Source: Thalassotalea nanhaiensis | GTDB lineage: Bacteria; Pseudomonadota; Gammaproteobacteria; Enterobacterales; Alteromonadaceae | NCBI RefSeq assembly: GCF_031583575.1 | Contig: NZ_CP134146.1 | Location: forward strand, 496,001-560,000 | Direction of reading: 5' to 3' | DNA: 64,000 nucleotides | In this document: piece after piece, positions 33,960-47,178 of the stretch | Position numbering within the stretch: position 1 is the stretch's first letter | Layout: every line of letters starts with the position of its first letter | Made by a program: the position numbers and the translations under genes | Notes under the pieces: model-generated | The model's input: the letters and a program-made list of their open reading frames with translations, nothing else | Told to the model about the DNA's origin: nothing | The model's database searches: none

Positions 33960-35312
33960 ATGAAAGAAATAATAACCACGCGCAATAAATTAATGTTTAT
34001 TTTGCCTTCATTGCTTGGCCTTGGGTTGTTCCTCTTCCCGCTTGAATATGATGGGAAAACCAGTATTCCTGTTGCCGTTCTGGCAAAGATATTAGAAAAC
34101 GCAATGTCTGATTTTGCCAGCGAAGCTGTGTGTTTGTTAATTCTTATCAGTGCAATTTTGAGCCTCATTGTCAGTATTTTTCGTCCTAAAAGTATTCATC
34201 CCGACTCATTAGTTGGTAGCCTGTTTATTGTTACCCCCATTTGGTTGGTTATTCGCTCACTCGGCGCAGCCTTTGCAATTATTGTGTATACCAAAGTAGG
34301 CCCTGAAATAGTTTGGAATGGAAATACTGGTGGTCTATTGCTTAATGACTTAATGCCGATTTTATTCGCCATGTTTATTTTTGCTGGTTTGTTATTACCA
34401 TTATTACTTAACTTTGGTTTACTTGAGTTTATTGGCACTTTATTTAGCAAGGTAATGCGCCCTCTGTTTAACCTACCTGGGCGATCTGCCATTGACTGTA
34501 CCACTTCATGGCTAGGTGATGGTACCGTTGGAGTGCTACTTACCAATAAACAATATGAACAAAAAATTTATACACAAAAAGAGGCCGCTGTCGTTGGCAC
34601 CACATTTTCAGCTGTTTCAATTACCTTTAGTTTAATTGTCATTGCTGAAGTTGGTTTGGCACACATGTTCATTCCCTTTTATTTTGCAGTGTGTTTAGCA
34701 GGCTTTGTTGCCGCATTAATTGTTCCACGCCTACCGCCATTAGTATTTAAAAAGGATCTTTACATAGATGGCACCTTGCCAGATCCCGATGCCCATAAAA
34801 TCCCTGAAGGTGATAATGTTTTCAGTCATGGCTTTAAATCAGCATTAATGCGGGCAGCGCAGATTAAAAGTTTTTCAAGTGTAATTGCCGATGGTATTCA
34901 GAATGCGTTAGAAATGCTTTTTATCGTGATACCTGTGGTTATGGGAATAGGTACCATTGCGCTTATCTGTGCAGAATATACGCCAATATTTGATTATTTA
35001 GGCATGCCATTTGTTCCTTACTTAGAACTTTTGCAAGTACCTGAAGCTGCAACGGCTGCTAAATCAGTTGTTATTGGTTTTGCAGATATGTTTTTACCAG
35101 CCATTTTAATTGCCGGCGTAGAGTCGGAATTTACCCGGTTTGTTGTTGCTGCTTTATCAATAACACAATTAGTTTATCTTTCTGAGGTTGGCGCGATGCT
35201 ATTAGGTACCAAGATCCCAGTTAACATATTAGATTTATTTGTTATTTTTATTTTGCGTACTGTTGTGACACTTCCGGTAATCGTAGCGGTTGCACATTTT
35301 GTTTACCCTTAA
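33960..35312 (+). CDS. YjiH-family membrane protein with nucleoside-gate-type domains
   Basis: 450 residues with about ten hydrophobic segments. The segment SAIDCTTSWLGDGTVGVLLTNKQYE and the later GFADMFLPAILIAGVESEFTRFVVAA are typical of proteins with nucleoside-recognition (Gate) domains, and the overall pattern fits YjiH-like proteins. The transported substrate is unknown. The gene stands alone before fadH, about 100 bases away, and both could share a promoter. Confidence 0.78.
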   Translation: MKEIITTRNKLMFILPSLLGLGLFLFPLEYDGKTSIPVAVLAKILENAMSDFASEAVCLLILISAILSLIVSIFRPKSIHPDSLVGSLFIVTPIWLVIRSLGAAFAIIVYTKVGPEIVWNGNTGGLLLNDLMPILFAMFIFAGLLLPLLLNFGLLEFIGTLFSKVMRPLFNLPGRSAIDCTTSWLGDGTVGVLLTNKQYEQKIYTQKEAAVVGTTFSAVSITFSLIVIAEVGLAHMFIPFYFAVCLAGFVAALIVPRLPPLVFKKDLYIDGTLPDPDAHKIPEGDNVFSHGFKSALMRAAQIKSFSSVIADGIQNALEMLFIVIPVVMGIGTIALICAEYTPIFDYLGMPFVPYLELLQVPEAATAAKSVVIGFADMFLPAILIAGVESEFTRFVVAALSITQLVYLSEVGAMLLGTKIPVNILDLFVIFILRTVVTLPVIVAVAHFVYP

Positions 35313-35398
35313 CGGCAATATTATATTCAATTATTTTCAAACAAGTGTTTACATTGGCTAAATAATTTGTGTTAATAGGGGAATTATTACACTGGTAA

Positions 35399-37459
<2,061 letters not shown>

Positions 37460-37762
37460 CTTTTCTTTCTTTTTTGCAAGGAGTTTCCCTAACTCCTTGC
37501 AAACAAAGAAAAATAATCTCTATTTCCATGTAAAAAATTATAATTTTATTTGTTAATAAAATTTTAATTCCCCATTTTTGAACTACTATAAAATTAGAAT
37601 AAATAATTAATCCATATACCAAAACGTCATATAATAGATCTTGATGTTATAAGTAAGTGCGTTTACTGATAACATCCAGTTGCCCTTTGGATCATTTGTT
37701 TTGCTTAGTTATTGATATATTAATCGAGTTAAAAAATAATTTAGAGTTCGCAGGAGATAATA
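37460..37762. other. Intergenic region with a hairpin after fadH
   Basis: A 10-bp stem GCAAGGAGTT / AACTCCTTGC (37476-37500) follows the fadH stop, preceded rather than followed by a pyrimidine run. It is therefore a weak terminator at best. The rest is AT-rich and presumably holds the promoter of the RND operon. I see no gene. Confidence 0.55.
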
Positions 37763-38863
37763 ATGCGCTTCAAAGTTTTAGGTACTTCAGCATTAATGAT
37801 GCTAATGATTACAGGTTGTGGTGAGCAACAACAAGCAGCTCCAGCTGCCGCTCCAGCCCCTGAGGTTGGTGTACAAGTAATTAAGCCAGAAAAATTAACA
37901 ATTTCAGAACGTTATGCTGGTAAAACAGCTGCACTGTCTAAAGTTTCAGTTATTCCTCAAGTTTCTGGTGTCATCACTAAGGTTCACATTAAAGAAGGTC
38001 AAAATATTAAACGTGGTCAAATCATGTTTGAAATTGATTCACAACCATTTGAAGCAGAAGTCCTTCGACAACAATCGAACTTGAAACAAGCAGAAGCCGG
38101 TCTTGCATTAGCTGAAGTTAAGTATGAAATGTCGAAAGGCTTAGCTGGCAGCAATGCGATGAGTAAATTGGATGCTGAGCAAATTAAGGTAAACCGTGAT
38201 GTAGCTGAAGCCGCACTTGCTGCAGCAAAAGCGTCATTGGTACAGGCACAATTATCTCTTCATAAAAGTAAAGTACCGGCGCCTATTGAAGGTGTAGTTG
38301 GTATTACTAAGTTTGATGTTGGTGATTTGGTTGGTACAGCACAAGGGCCAATTGTTGATATCGTAGCTAATGGCCAAATTGAGGTTTATACCCAAATTGG
38401 CGAAAAAGAACATTTTAAATCTGTAGCTAAAAAACTGAAAAATCAGGAAGTTATTCCAGATACAATAGAGTTAGAACTTGCCGATGGATCAATGTACAAC
38501 CATACCGGCACCATTAACTTTATCGGTAGTGAAATTAGCGCAGGTACGGTTACTTATCGTGTTTTATTCCCTAACCCAGACGGCCTATTGCTTGGTGGTC
38601 AAAATGTAACTCTTGTTGCTACAGCTGGCAAAGCGAAAGATTTCCATTACATCCCACAAATGGCGGTAATGGAAGATCAATTAGGTAGATTTGTCTACGT
38701 AGTAGGCAAAGATAATATCGTAGCTAAACGAGTTGTTAAACTTGGCAAACGTTATGGTGTGAACTGGATTGTTGAAGATGGTTTGCAAGATGGCGAAAAA
38801 GTTATTGTTTCTGGCATCTTAAAAGCAAAAGTTGGTCAAGCCGTTAATCCAGTTGAAGAATAA
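37763..38863 (+). CDS. RND efflux periplasmic adaptor lipoprotein
   Basis: 366 residues of the AcrA/MexA family. Lipobox MITGC predicts lipidation at Cys19, with a Pro/Ala linker behind it. A lipoyl-like half (VSVIPQVSGVITKVHIKEGQNIKRGQ), a coiled-coil hairpin (about 100-170) and the second half (KSKVPAPIEGVVGIT...VGDLV) are followed by the beta-barrel and membrane-proximal domains. It links the RND pump encoded 11 bases downstream to an outer-membrane channel, which is not encoded in the window. The substrate is unknown. Confidence 0.92.
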   Translation: MRFKVLGTSALMMLMITGCGEQQQAAPAAAPAPEVGVQVIKPEKLTISERYAGKTAALSKVSVIPQVSGVITKVHIKEGQNIKRGQIMFEIDSQPFEAEVLRQQSNLKQAEAGLALAEVKYEMSKGLAGSNAMSKLDAEQIKVNRDVAEAALAAAKASLVQAQLSLHKSKVPAPIEGVVGITKFDVGDLVGTAQGPIVDIVANGQIEVYTQIGEKEHFKSVAKKLKNQEVIPDTIELELADGSMYNHTGTINFIGSEISAGTVTYRVLFPNPDGLLLGGQNVTLVATAGKAKDFHYIPQMAVMEDQLGRFVYVVGKDNIVAKRVVKLGKRYGVNWIVEDGLQDGEKVIVSGILKAKVGQAVNPVEE

Positions 38864-38874
38864 GGGGTTAACTC

Positions 38875-41800
38875 ATGATTGAATTTTTCATAAATCGTCC
38901 CAAATTTGCAATAGTACTTTCTATTGTAATGACGTTGACCGGTATTTTGACCATGCTGAAAATGCCTGTGTCATTATACCCAACAGTAACACCACCTACT
39001 ATTATGATCACGGCTACTTTCCCTGGTGCCGATCACAACACTATTCGTGATACCGTTGCCTCTGTATTAGAGCAAGATATCAACGGTGTTGAGAACATGA
39101 TTTATATGGATACTAAATCAGCTAATGATGGTACCTATATTGGTCGTGTTACATTCGCTATTGGTACTGATCCTGATCGCGCACAATCTTTAGTACAGAA
39201 CCGAGTAAATAAGGCGTTGCCTAAATTACCCGGAATCGTTAAGCAATTGGGTGTGACGGTACAAAAATCATCACCATCAATGTTGGTTTCTGTAAGCTTG
39301 TATTCACCAAACAATACTTATGACGATGTGTTTTTATCGAATTACATGACACTGAATATTTTAGATCAATTGCTTCGTGTAGACGGTGTTGGTGAACTGA
39401 AATTACTAGGTCAAAAAGATTACTCATTACGAATTTGGATTGATAATGAAAAAATGGCAGGCTTTGGTATTACCGATACTGAAGTAAGCAATGCTGTTGC
39501 TGCTCAAAACGCGACAATTTCTGCTGGTAAAATTGGTGAGTCACCAAACCCAGAAGGGACAACATTTCAATACACTATCAAGACGAAAGGTCGTTTGAAA
39601 AATGTTGATGAATTCGGAGAAATTGTTGTACGTGTAATGCCTGATGGCAGTGATATTCGCCTGAAGGATATCGCTCGCATTGAATTAGGCTCAAAAGCAT
39701 ATATGGCACAAGCAAGTTGGAGCGACAAGCCTTCTCCACTTCTTATTGCGTATCAAGCACCAGGTGCTAATGCAATTGTTGTAGCAAATGATGTTAAAGC
39801 AGCAATGAAAGAAATTTCTGAGTCGTTTCCTGACGATGTTGAATACGATATTGCCTTTGACTCAACAACCTTTATTTCAGCATCGATGAATGAGGTTTAT
39901 AAAACTTTATTTGAAGCATTAATACTGGTAGCAATTATTACGTTCATGTTCTTACAAAACTGGCGCGCTACGATTATTCCTTTAATCGCAATTCCTGTTT
40001 CACTTGTAGCCACATTCTTGGTATTCCAAATGATGGGCATGGATATTAATACTATTTCTATGTTTGGCTTGATCTTGGCAATTGGTATCGTTGTTGATGC
40101 CGCCATCGTGGTAATAGAAAACGTAGAACGGTTGATGCATGAAGAGCATTTACCGGCGAAAGAAGCTACATCTAAGGCGATGAAAGAAGTGACCGCACCG
40201 CTAATCGCATCAGCATTGGTATTAATGGCGGTATTTGTACCAGTGTCACTAGCACCAGGTATGGTTGGTATCCTTTACGCACAATTTGGTGTTGCAATTG
40301 TAGCCTCAACAGTTCTATCGACAGTTGTTGCTTTAACATTAACACCTGCTCTTTGTGCAACTTTGATGCAGGTAAAACCACTTGCAACTAAAGGGCCTTT
40401 AGGTTGGTTTAACCGTTTTGTTGATGTTACCCGTGAAAAATATGGTTGGTTAGTTGACTTCCTTGGTCGTCGCTTAATGCTAACCATGGTCATTTTTGTC
40501 GCACTACTTGCCTATATTGGCTATTTGGGTAAAACCATGCCAACTGGTTTCATTCCTGAAGAAGATAAAGGTAACTTTATCGTTGATGTGTCGTTACCTG
40601 AAGCGGCAACATTAGAACGTACTATTGAACAAGTAAACGAAATGACACGACAAATAGAAGCGATTCCGGGTGTTGCCCGTGTAGTTTCGGCATCAGGTTT
40701 TAGTATGCTTAAAGGAGCTCTGGCGACTAACTCGGCAATGCTTATTGTTTCATTGGATGATTGGTCTTTACGTAAAACACCTGAATTATCGTTAATGTCT
40801 GTACTTGCCCAAACTCGCGGTTTACTTGCAGCAAACAAAGAAATCAAAGGCTTGGCAATTACCACTCCTGCAATTCCTGGTATGGGTACATCATCGGGTT
40901 TGAGTATTGTTTTACAAGATACTATGGGCCGTTCAACAGAGTCACTTGCACCAGTATTGCAAAAGTTTTCTATGGACTTGATGGCTCGACCTGAAATTGC
41001 TTTTGCATTTTCTACTTATACCGCGAATGTTCCACAACTGTACCTAGATATTGATTATGAGTTAGCAATGAAGTTAGGCATTCAGCCAACAGCAATTAAC
41101 TCAACCTTGTCGACTATGTTTGGTAAAAAATACGTCAATGACTTCACTAAATTTGGTAAAAACTATCAGGTTAATATTATGTCTGACGGCCAGTTTAGGG
41201 ATGATGAATCAGATCTAAATACATTGTATGTTGCTAGTGATACTGGAAAATTAATTAAATTCTCTTCGTTTGCAGAATTTAAACCAGCTATTGGTGCAGA
41301 TGTATCAGCCCGTTATAACTTATACAATGCTACCCAGCTTATGGCCGCGGCGGCTCCAGGTTATTCATCTGGTGATGCAATTAATGCAGTAAAAGAAGTA
41401 GCTAAAACATTACCTGATGGATATTCTTTTGACTGGACGGGGCAAACGTATCAAGAAGTTGAAACTGGCGGCGGTATCATTTTCCTTTTCGCCTTAGCTA
41501 TTTTGTTTACATACTTGTTCCTAGTAGCACAGTATGAATCTTGGATGACACCGTTTGCTATCATACTTTGTGTACCAACAGCACTATTTGGTGCATTGTT
41601 CTTGGTAAGCATGATGGGCGGAACGTTAAATATTTATACTCAAATTGGTTTAGTCTTAATGATTGGTATGGCTGCTCGTAACGCGATATTGATTGTTGAA
41701 TTTGCCAAGGTTTTACGTGAAGAGAAAGGCATGTCAATTTTAGAGGCTGGTATACAGGCTGCTAAACTTCGTATGCGCGCCGTAGCAATGACAGCATTTG

Positions 41801-42024
41801 CATTCATCTTAGGTGTTGTGCCTCTGATGATAGCTTCAGGTGCTGGTGCTGCTTCTCGTAACGTGATGGGGCAAACGGTATTTGGTGGTATGTTATCAGC
41901 TACAATTGTTGGTTGTATATTTGTTCCAATCTTCTTCATCATGTTCCAAAGATTACGTGAGAACTTTGGTTCGAAGACTCAGATTGCATCAATCGCCGAT
42001 GCTGCGAGAGATGGTAAAGAATAA
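38875..42024 (+). CDS. RND-family efflux permease (HAE1/AcrB type)
   Basis: 1049 residues, the length of AcrB (1049). It starts MIEFFINRPKFAIVLSIVM as the family does and has two large periplasmic loops and about 12 membrane helices. The TM4 motif reads VVDAAIVVIENVER: Asp408 is kept (AcrB Asp407), but the next residue, Asp408 in AcrB, is Ala409 here. The TM10 Lys (AcrB Lys940) is Arg935. The TM11 MTAFAFILGVVPL matches. The altered proton-relay residues are noted as a finding. It pairs with the adaptor upstream; the substrate is unknown. Confidence 0.92.
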   Translation: MIEFFINRPKFAIVLSIVMTLTGILTMLKMPVSLYPTVTPPTIMITATFPGADHNTIRDTVASVLEQDINGVENMIYMDTKSANDGTYIGRVTFAIGTDPDRAQSLVQNRVNKALPKLPGIVKQLGVTVQKSSPSMLVSVSLYSPNNTYDDVFLSNYMTLNILDQLLRVDGVGELKLLGQKDYSLRIWIDNEKMAGFGITDTEVSNAVAAQNATISAGKIGESPNPEGTTFQYTIKTKGRLKNVDEFGEIVVRVMPDGSDIRLKDIARIELGSKAYMAQASWSDKPSPLLIAYQAPGANAIVVANDVKAAMKEISESFPDDVEYDIAFDSTTFISASMNEVYKTLFEALILVAIITFMFLQNWRATIIPLIAIPVSLVATFLVFQMMGMDINTISMFGLILAIGIVVDAAIVVIENVERLMHEEHLPAKEATSKAMKEVTAPLIASALVLMAVFVPVSLAPGMVGILYAQFGVAIVASTVLSTVVALTLTPALCATLMQVKPLATKGPLGWFNRFVDVTREKYGWLVDFLGRRLMLTMVIFVALLAYIGYLGKTMPTGFIPEEDKGNFIVDVSLPEAATLERTIEQVNEMTRQIEAIPGVARVVSASGFSMLKGALATNSAMLIVSLDDWSLRKTPELSLMSVLAQTRGLLAANKEIKGLAITTPAIPGMGTSSGLSIVLQDTMGRSTESLAPVLQKFSMDLMARPEIAFAFSTYTANVPQLYLDIDYELAMKLGIQPTAINSTLSTMFGKKYVNDFTKFGKNYQVNIMSDGQFRDDESDLNTLYVASDTGKLIKFSSFAEFKPAIGADVSARYNLYNATQLMAAAAPGYSSGDAINAVKEVAKTLPDGYSFDWTGQTYQEVETGGGIIFLFALAILFTYLFLVAQYESWMTPFAIILCVPTALFGALFLVSMMGGTLNIYTQIGLVLMIGMAARNAILIVEFAKVLREEKGMSILEAGIQAAKLRMRAVAMTAFAFILGVVPLMIASGAGAASRNVMGQTVFGGMLSATIVGCIFVPIFFIMFQRLRENFGSKTQIASIADAARDGKE

Positions 42025-42046
42025 CGGTTTATATTAAACCATTTAA

Positions 42047-42074
42047 AAAGCGGGCTAATTAGCCCGCTTTTTTT
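42047..42074 (+). terminator. Terminator of the RND operon
   Basis: Stem AAAGCGGGCT / AGCCCGCTTT with an AATT loop, then TTTT, 23 bases after the permease stop. The following 42075-42216 has a CCATGGATGG-containing remnant and no gene. Confidence 0.9.
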
Positions 42075-42216
42075 GCACAAGGAAGTGCTTATCCTCCCGT
42101 GCCATGGATGGCGCAAAGGGAGGGTTTGGTTTTGGGATGGCAATAGATTTGTAAATGGGATGAATCAATGCAAATCGCCTTGGCCGTTCTTTAGAATTCC
42201 GCAGTTGTTGAATATA

Positions 42217-42239
42217 AAAAAGGCCGCAACAGCGACCTT
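42217..42239 (-). terminator. Terminator of uvrA
   Basis: On the minus strand AAGGTCGC-TGTT-GCGGCCTT is followed by TTTTA, about 30 bases after the uvrA stop. The stem is the same one used after both tuf genes and fusA2. Confidence 0.88.
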
Positions 42240-42269
42240 AAATTGTTATTGTTTAAGAAGGCTTTATTG

Positions 42270-45095
42270 TTAATTCAATAAAGGTTTTAAGAATCTAGCT
42301 GTATGTGACTCTTTATGCTCAGCAACAACTTCCGGCGTGCCAGTAACAAGTATTTGTCCACCACCGGAGCCACCTTCGGGTCCTAAATCAACAATCCAGT
42401 CAGCGGTTTTAATCACATCCAAGTTATGCTCGATAATGACCACCGTATTGCCATGATCACGCAGGCGATGTAATACGTGCATTAATTGCTTAATGTCATG
42501 AAAATGCAAACCTGTTGTTGGTTCATCAAGTATATAAAGCGTTTGACCGGTATCTCGTTTTGACAGTTCTTTTGAGAGTTTTACCCGTTGAGCTTCACCA
42601 CCTGACAAGGTTGTAGCCGACTGACCAAGCTTAATGTAAGAAAGCCCAACATCAACTAACGTTTGCAGCTTGCGCTTCACAGCAGGAATGGCATTGAAGA
42701 ATTCAAAACCATCTTCGATAGTCATATCCAAAACTTCATGAATGTTTTTGCCTTTATAGCGAATTTCTAAGGTCTCACGGTTATAACGTTTGCCTTTACA
42801 AATGTCACATGGCACATAAACATCCGGTAAAAAGTGCATCTCAACTTTTATAACACCGTCACCCTGACATGCTTCACAACGACCGCCTTTAACGTTGAAG
42901 CTAAAGCGGCCAGGTTTATAACCGCGAGAGCGAGATTCTTGTGTTGCAGAAAAAATGTCGCGAATAGCGGTGAATATTCCTGTATAGGTTGCTGGATTAG
43001 AGCGAGGCGTTCGACCTATCGGACTTTGATCAATATCGATTACTTTATCGAGCTTATCTAAACCAGTAATGGTTTTATAAGGCGCTGGTTCATCTAACGT
43101 GGCACGGTTCAATTCGATATGAGAAATCTTATATAGTGTGTCATTAATTAGTGTCGATTTACCCGAGCCTGACACACCGGTAACACACGTCATCAAGCCT
43201 AAAGGAATGGTTAAATCAACATTTTTTAAGTTGTTCCCCGTAGCGCCAGTAAGCTCAATAACTTTGTCTTGTTCAAACGGTGTGCGTTTTTTAGGGATTT
43301 CAATCTTAAGCGCACCGGATAAATATTTGCCCGTTAAAGAATCGTCACTAGCTAAAATGTCATCAATGGTTCCTTCGGCAATAACTTGTCCGCCATGTAC
43401 ACCTGCACCAGGGCCTATATCAATTACATGATCGGCTTCTTTAATGGCATCTTCATCATGCTCTACCACAATTACGGTATTACCTAAGTCACGTAGATGA
43501 ATTAAAGTTTTTAGTAAGCGCTCATTATCGCGTTGATGCAAGCCTATAGAAGGTTCATCGAGTACGTACATTACGCCTACCAGGCCCGCGCCGATTTGCG
43601 AAGCTAAACGAATGCGCTGTGCTTCACCACCAGATAATGTATCGGCACTTCTTGAAAGCGTTAAGTAATTTAAACCAACATTAACCAAGAAGCCTAAACG
43701 GTCATTAATTTCTTTTAATATTTTTTCGGCAATCTGGCCACGTTGGCCAGTTAACTCTAGCTGCTGAAAAAATCCGGCAGCTTGAGCAATCGAATACTCA
43801 ACAACTTCATCGATGGTTTTATTATCAACAAATACATTACGCGCTTCCAAACGCAATCGGCTGCCGTCACAACTTGGACATGCTTGGTTATTTAAGTATT
43901 TAGCCAGCTCTTCTCTTACTGCATTTGATTCTGTTTCGCGGTAGCGCCTATCCATATTCACCAAGATGCCTTCAAAAGGATGCTTGCGTTTAACGATGTC
44001 GCCGCGGTCGTTCATGTATTTGAATTCAATATCTTGACGACCACTGCCAAGTAAGATTATGTGCTGGATACCTTGTTCTAATTCTTTAAAAGGCTGGTTT
44101 AGGTCAAATTTATAATGTTCAGCTAAAGAGCTAAGCATTTGGAAATAGTAAAAGTTACGCTTATCCCAACCACGGATAGCGCCACCAGCCAGGCTAAGTT
44201 CATCATTAGCAATCACACGATGTTGATCGAAAAATTGTTTATTCCCTAAACCATCACAGGTTTGACATGCCCCTGCAGGGTTGTTGAATGAAAATAGTTT
44301 TGGCTCAGGCTTTTGCATGCTGTAACCACATTGCGGACAGGCAAAGTTAGCAGAAAATAGTAGCTCTTCTTTTTCAGGCTCATCCATAAAAGCAATCGCA
44401 GCAATACCATCAGTTAGTGATAACGCTGTTTCAAAAGACTCTGCCAAACGTGTTTGAATATCTTCGCGCACTTTTAAACGGTCAACAACCACTTCAATAG
44501 TATGCTTTTTATGTAGGTCCAAGGTTGGAGGATCAGACAAATCACAAACATCGCCATCTATACGAGCACGGATGTAGCCTTGTGCGGCCAAGTTATCTAA
44601 TAACTTTATATGTTCGCCTTTTCTGTCCTGAACCACCGGAGCCAACAACATCACCTTAGTACCCTCTTCAAGGGATAAAACATTATCAACCATTTGACTA
44701 ATAGTTTGTGCAGCGAGAGGTTCATGGTGAGTAGGGCAACGAGGCTCTCCCACGCGGGCAAACATTAAACGCAAATAATCATAAATTTCTGTGATAGTAC
44801 CTACGGTTGAACGAGGGTTATGCGAGGTAGATTTTTGTTCGATAGAAATAGCTGGCGATAAGCCCTCTATATGATCGACATCAGGCTTTTCCATTAGGGA
44901 TAAAAATTGACGGGCATAAGAAGAAAGAGATTCAACATAACGACGTTGACCTTCAGCATAAAGAGTATCGAAAGCTAAAGATGATTTACCCGAACCGGAT
45001 AGGCCGGTTATAACAATGAGTTTATCGCGCGGGATATCTAAGTCGATATTTTTTAAGTTATGAGTGCGAGCACCACGAACTTCAATTTGTTTCAT
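42270..45095 (-). CDS. uvrA: Excinuclease ABC subunit A
   Basis: 941 residues from the ATG at 45095, giving [19 protein letters not shown] as in E. coli UvrA (940). A longer reading starts six codons earlier but lacks support. UvrA is the damage-sensing ABC ATPase of nucleotide excision repair. Two nucleotide-binding sites are seen (GLSGSGKSS and GVSGSGKST), with LSGGEAQR signatures in both halves, and zinc-finger Cys pairs (CPQCGYS, CQTCDG, CPSCDG, CEACQG, CDICKG). No clear LexA box (CTG-N10-CAG) is visible upstream, unlike the SOS-regulated uvrA of E. coli. Confidence 0.96.
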   Translation of the reverse strand: MKQIEVRGARTHNLKNIDLDIPRDKLIVITGLSGSGKSSLAFDTLYAEGQRRYVESLSSYARQFLSLMEKPDVDHIEGLSPAISIEQKSTSHNPRSTVGTITEIYDYLRLMFARVGEPRCPTHHEPLAAQTISQMVDNVLSLEEGTKVMLLAPVVQDRKGEHIKLLDNLAAQGYIRARIDGDVCDLSDPPTLDLHKKHTIEVVVDRLKVREDIQTRLAESFETALSLTDGIAAIAFMDEPEKEELLFSANFACPQCGYSMQKPEPKLFSFNNPAGACQTCDGLGNKQFFDQHRVIANDELSLAGGAIRGWDKRNFYYFQMLSSLAEHYKFDLNQPFKELEQGIQHIILLGSGRQDIEFKYMNDRGDIVKRKHPFEGILVNMDRRYRETESNAVREELAKYLNNQACPSCDGSRLRLEARNVFVDNKTIDEVVEYSIAQAAGFFQQLELTGQRGQIAEKILKEINDRLGFLVNVGLNYLTLSRSADTLSGGEAQRIRLASQIGAGLVGVMYVLDEPSIGLHQRDNERLLKTLIHLRDLGNTVIVVEHDEDAIKEADHVIDIGPGAGVHGGQVIAEGTIDDILASDDSLTGKYLSGALKIEIPKKRTPFEQDKVIELTGATGNNLKNVDLTIPLGLMTCVTGVSGSGKSTLINDTLYKISHIELNRATLDEPAPYKTITGLDKLDKVIDIDQSPIGRTPRSNPATYTGIFTAIRDIFSATQESRSRGYKPGRFSFNVKGGRCEACQGDGVIKVEMHFLPDVYVPCDICKGKRYNRETLEIRYKGKNIHEVLDMTIEDGFEFFNAIPAVKRKLQTLVDVGLSYIKLGQSATTLSGGEAQRVKLSKELSKRDTGQTLYILDEPTTGLHFHDIKQLMHVLHRLRDHGNTVVIIEHNLDVIKTADWIVDLGPEGGSGGGQILVTGTPEVVAEHKESHTARFLKPLLN

Positions 45096-45376
45096 CTTAC
45101 ATCCTGTTGCCACCTTTAAACCAAAATATTGGTTCCGGTCAGCCTGAAATTTTGAGAATCGAGCATTATGCCATAAAACTTATCTAAAAACTTACATTGT
45201 TAATAAATATGGAGATAGGAAAACAAACTCAATATCATTCTGGTTTTGATAGTTTGAACAATTCTAAACCATGTTCTAAAGAGTGATTTTCATAGAAAAC
45301 AGGCATATAAACTTTGATGATTAAATTAGTTAACAATATAGCTACAATTTTCTAAGGCGTAGCTCATAATTTATAC
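45096..45376. other. Spacer between uvrA and the S10 promoter
   Basis: AT-rich and non-coding. It should hold the uvrA promoter. I searched it by eye for LexA, Fur and FNR patterns and found none. Confidence 0.6.
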
Positions 45377-45404
45377 TTGCATCAATTGCCCAATTCTGTA
45401 TAAT
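45377..45404 (+). promoter_or_regulatory. Candidate promoter of the S10 operon
   Basis: A perfect TATAAT at 45399-45404 with TTGCAT 16 bases upstream. It would give a leader of about 180 bases before rpsJ, close to that of E. coli S10 mRNA. Confidence 0.65.
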
Positions 45405-45481
45405 ACGCCGACTTGTCCTATATGGGTAAGTAATTTTGTTAGGTGCATTTGGCTACAGGCCTTTTGAAATCTAACCGACAG

Positions 45482-45570
45482 CAACTCCGATTTGGAGTTG
45501 AATGTATATATAGCAGTACGCTCCCCTACACCAAAACGTAGGTGATGAGCCGTACTTTGTTCGTTCTTTT
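45482..45570 (+). promoter_or_regulatory. S10 leader with L4-type attenuator hairpins
   Basis: Two successive hairpins lie between the promoter and rpsJ: CAACTCC/GGAGTTG (45482-45500), and a long imperfect one with outer arms AGTACG and CGTACT (45515-45556). The second is followed by TTTGTTCGTTCTTTTT. In gammaproteobacteria the S10 leader has such a terminal hairpin with a U-run at which L4 (rplD product) stimulates termination and represses translation. The assignment is by position and shape. Confidence 0.7.
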
Positions 45571-45589
45571 TATATTGGGGATTTGATAA

Positions 45590-45901
<312 letters not shown>

Positions 45902-45916
45902 TAAGGGGATTTAACT

Positions 45917-46555
45917 ATGACTATTGGTTTAGTCGGACGTAAAGTTGGTATGACACGTATCTTCACTGAAGATGGCGTTTCTGTACCAGTTACAGTCGTA
46001 GAAGTTGAAGCTAACCGCGTTGCTCAAGTGAAAACTCTTGAAAACGATGGTTATCGTGGTTTACAAGTAACAACTGGCAGCCGTAAAGCTAGCCGTGTTA
46101 CTAAGCCTTTAGCAGGTCATTTTGCTAAAGCAGGTGTTACAGCTGGCCGTGGCTGCTGGGAATTCCGCTTATCAGATGGCGAAGGTGAAGGTATTGAAGC
46201 TGGCAGTGACATCACTGTTGAGTTATTCAATGAAACCAAATTAGTAGACGTTACCGGTACTTCGAAAGGTAAAGGTTTCCAAGGTGGTATCAAGCGCTGG
46301 AATTTCAGCATGCAAGATGCAACTCACGGTAACTCTATCTCTCACCGTTCTAACGGTTCTATCGGCCAGTGTCAAACACCTGGTCGCGTTTGGAAAGGCA
46401 AAAAGATGTCTGGTCACATGGGTGCTGAGAAAGTTACTACTCAAAACCTTGAATTGGTTCGCGTTGACGCTGAACGTAACTTGCTCCTTATTAAAGGTGC
46501 GGTTCCGGGTGCAGTAAATGGCAACGTAATCGTTAAACCAGCTGTTAAAGCCTAA
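45917..46555 (+). CDS. rplC: 50S ribosomal protein L3
   Basis: 212 residues (E. coli 209). [20 protein letters not shown] and the [11 protein letters not shown]...[13 protein letters not shown] segment are typical. L3 initiates 50S assembly and its central extension reaches toward the peptidyl-transferase centre. The Gln in [12 protein letters not shown] is the position methylated by PrmB in other bacteria. It follows rpsJ by 15 bases and precedes rplD by 17. Confidence 0.98.
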   Translation: MTIGLVGRKVGMTRIFTEDGVSVPVTVVEVEANRVAQVKTLENDGYRGLQVTTGSRKASRVTKPLAGHFAKAGVTAGRGCWEFRLSDGEGEGIEAGSDITVELFNETKLVDVTGTSKGKGFQGGIKRWNFSMQDATHGNSISHRSNGSIGQCQTPGRVWKGKKMSGHMGAEKVTTQNLELVRVDAERNLLLIKGAVPGAVNGNVIVKPAVKA

Positions 46556-46572
46556 CGTCCAGGAGATTAGTG

Positions 46573-47178
46573 ATGGAATTAGCAATTAAAGACGCGTCAG
46601 GCGCTCTTGAAGTTTCTGAAGCTACCTTTGGACGTGAGTTCAATGAAGCCCTAGTACACCAAGTAGTTGTTGCATATGCAGCAGGTGCTCGTCAAGGTAC
46701 TCGTGCTCAACTGACTCGTTCAGAAGTTAGCGGCGGTGGCAAGAAGCCATGGCGTCAAAAAGGTACTGGCCGTGCACGTGCTGGTACAACTCGTGGTCCA
46801 ATCTGGCGTACAGGTGGCGTAACATTCGCTGCTAAGCCACAAGATCACAGCCAAAAAGTTAACCGTAAAATGTATCGTGGTGCGATTCAAAGCATCCTTT
46901 CAGAATTAGTACGTCAAGAACGTCTAGTTGTGGTTGAGAACTTTGCGGTAGAAACACCTAAGACTAAAGAATTAGTTGCCAAGTTAAAAGGTCTTGAATT
47001 AAAAGACGTTTTAATCGTAACGAAAGAAGTTGACGAGAATTTATTCTTATCAGCTCGCAACTTATATAAAGTTGACGTTCGTGACGTAGCTGGTATTGAT
47101 CCTGTAAGCCTTGTTGGTTTCGAAAAAGTATTAGTTACTGCTGATGCGGTTAAGCAAATTGAGGAGATGTTAGCATGA
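46573..47178 (+). CDS. rplD: 50S ribosomal protein L4
   Basis: 201 residues from the ATG at 46573, identical in length to E. coli L4. A GTG three bases earlier is in frame but is less well spaced from the AGGAG. The long loop [18 protein letters not shown] lines the peptide exit tunnel. In E. coli L4 also represses the S10 operon through the leader, and the hairpins upstream of rpsJ suggest the same here. Its last four bases overlap the rplW start (ATGA). Confidence 0.97.
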   Translation: MELAIKDASGALEVSEATFGREFNEALVHQVVVAYAAGARQGTRAQLTRSEVSGGGKKPWRQKGTGRARAGTTRGPIWRTGGVTFAAKPQDHSQKVNRKMYRGAIQSILSELVRQERLVVVENFAVETPKTKELVAKLKGLELKDVLIVTKEVDENLFLSARNLYKVDVRDVAGIDPVSLVGFEKVLVTADAVKQIEEMLA

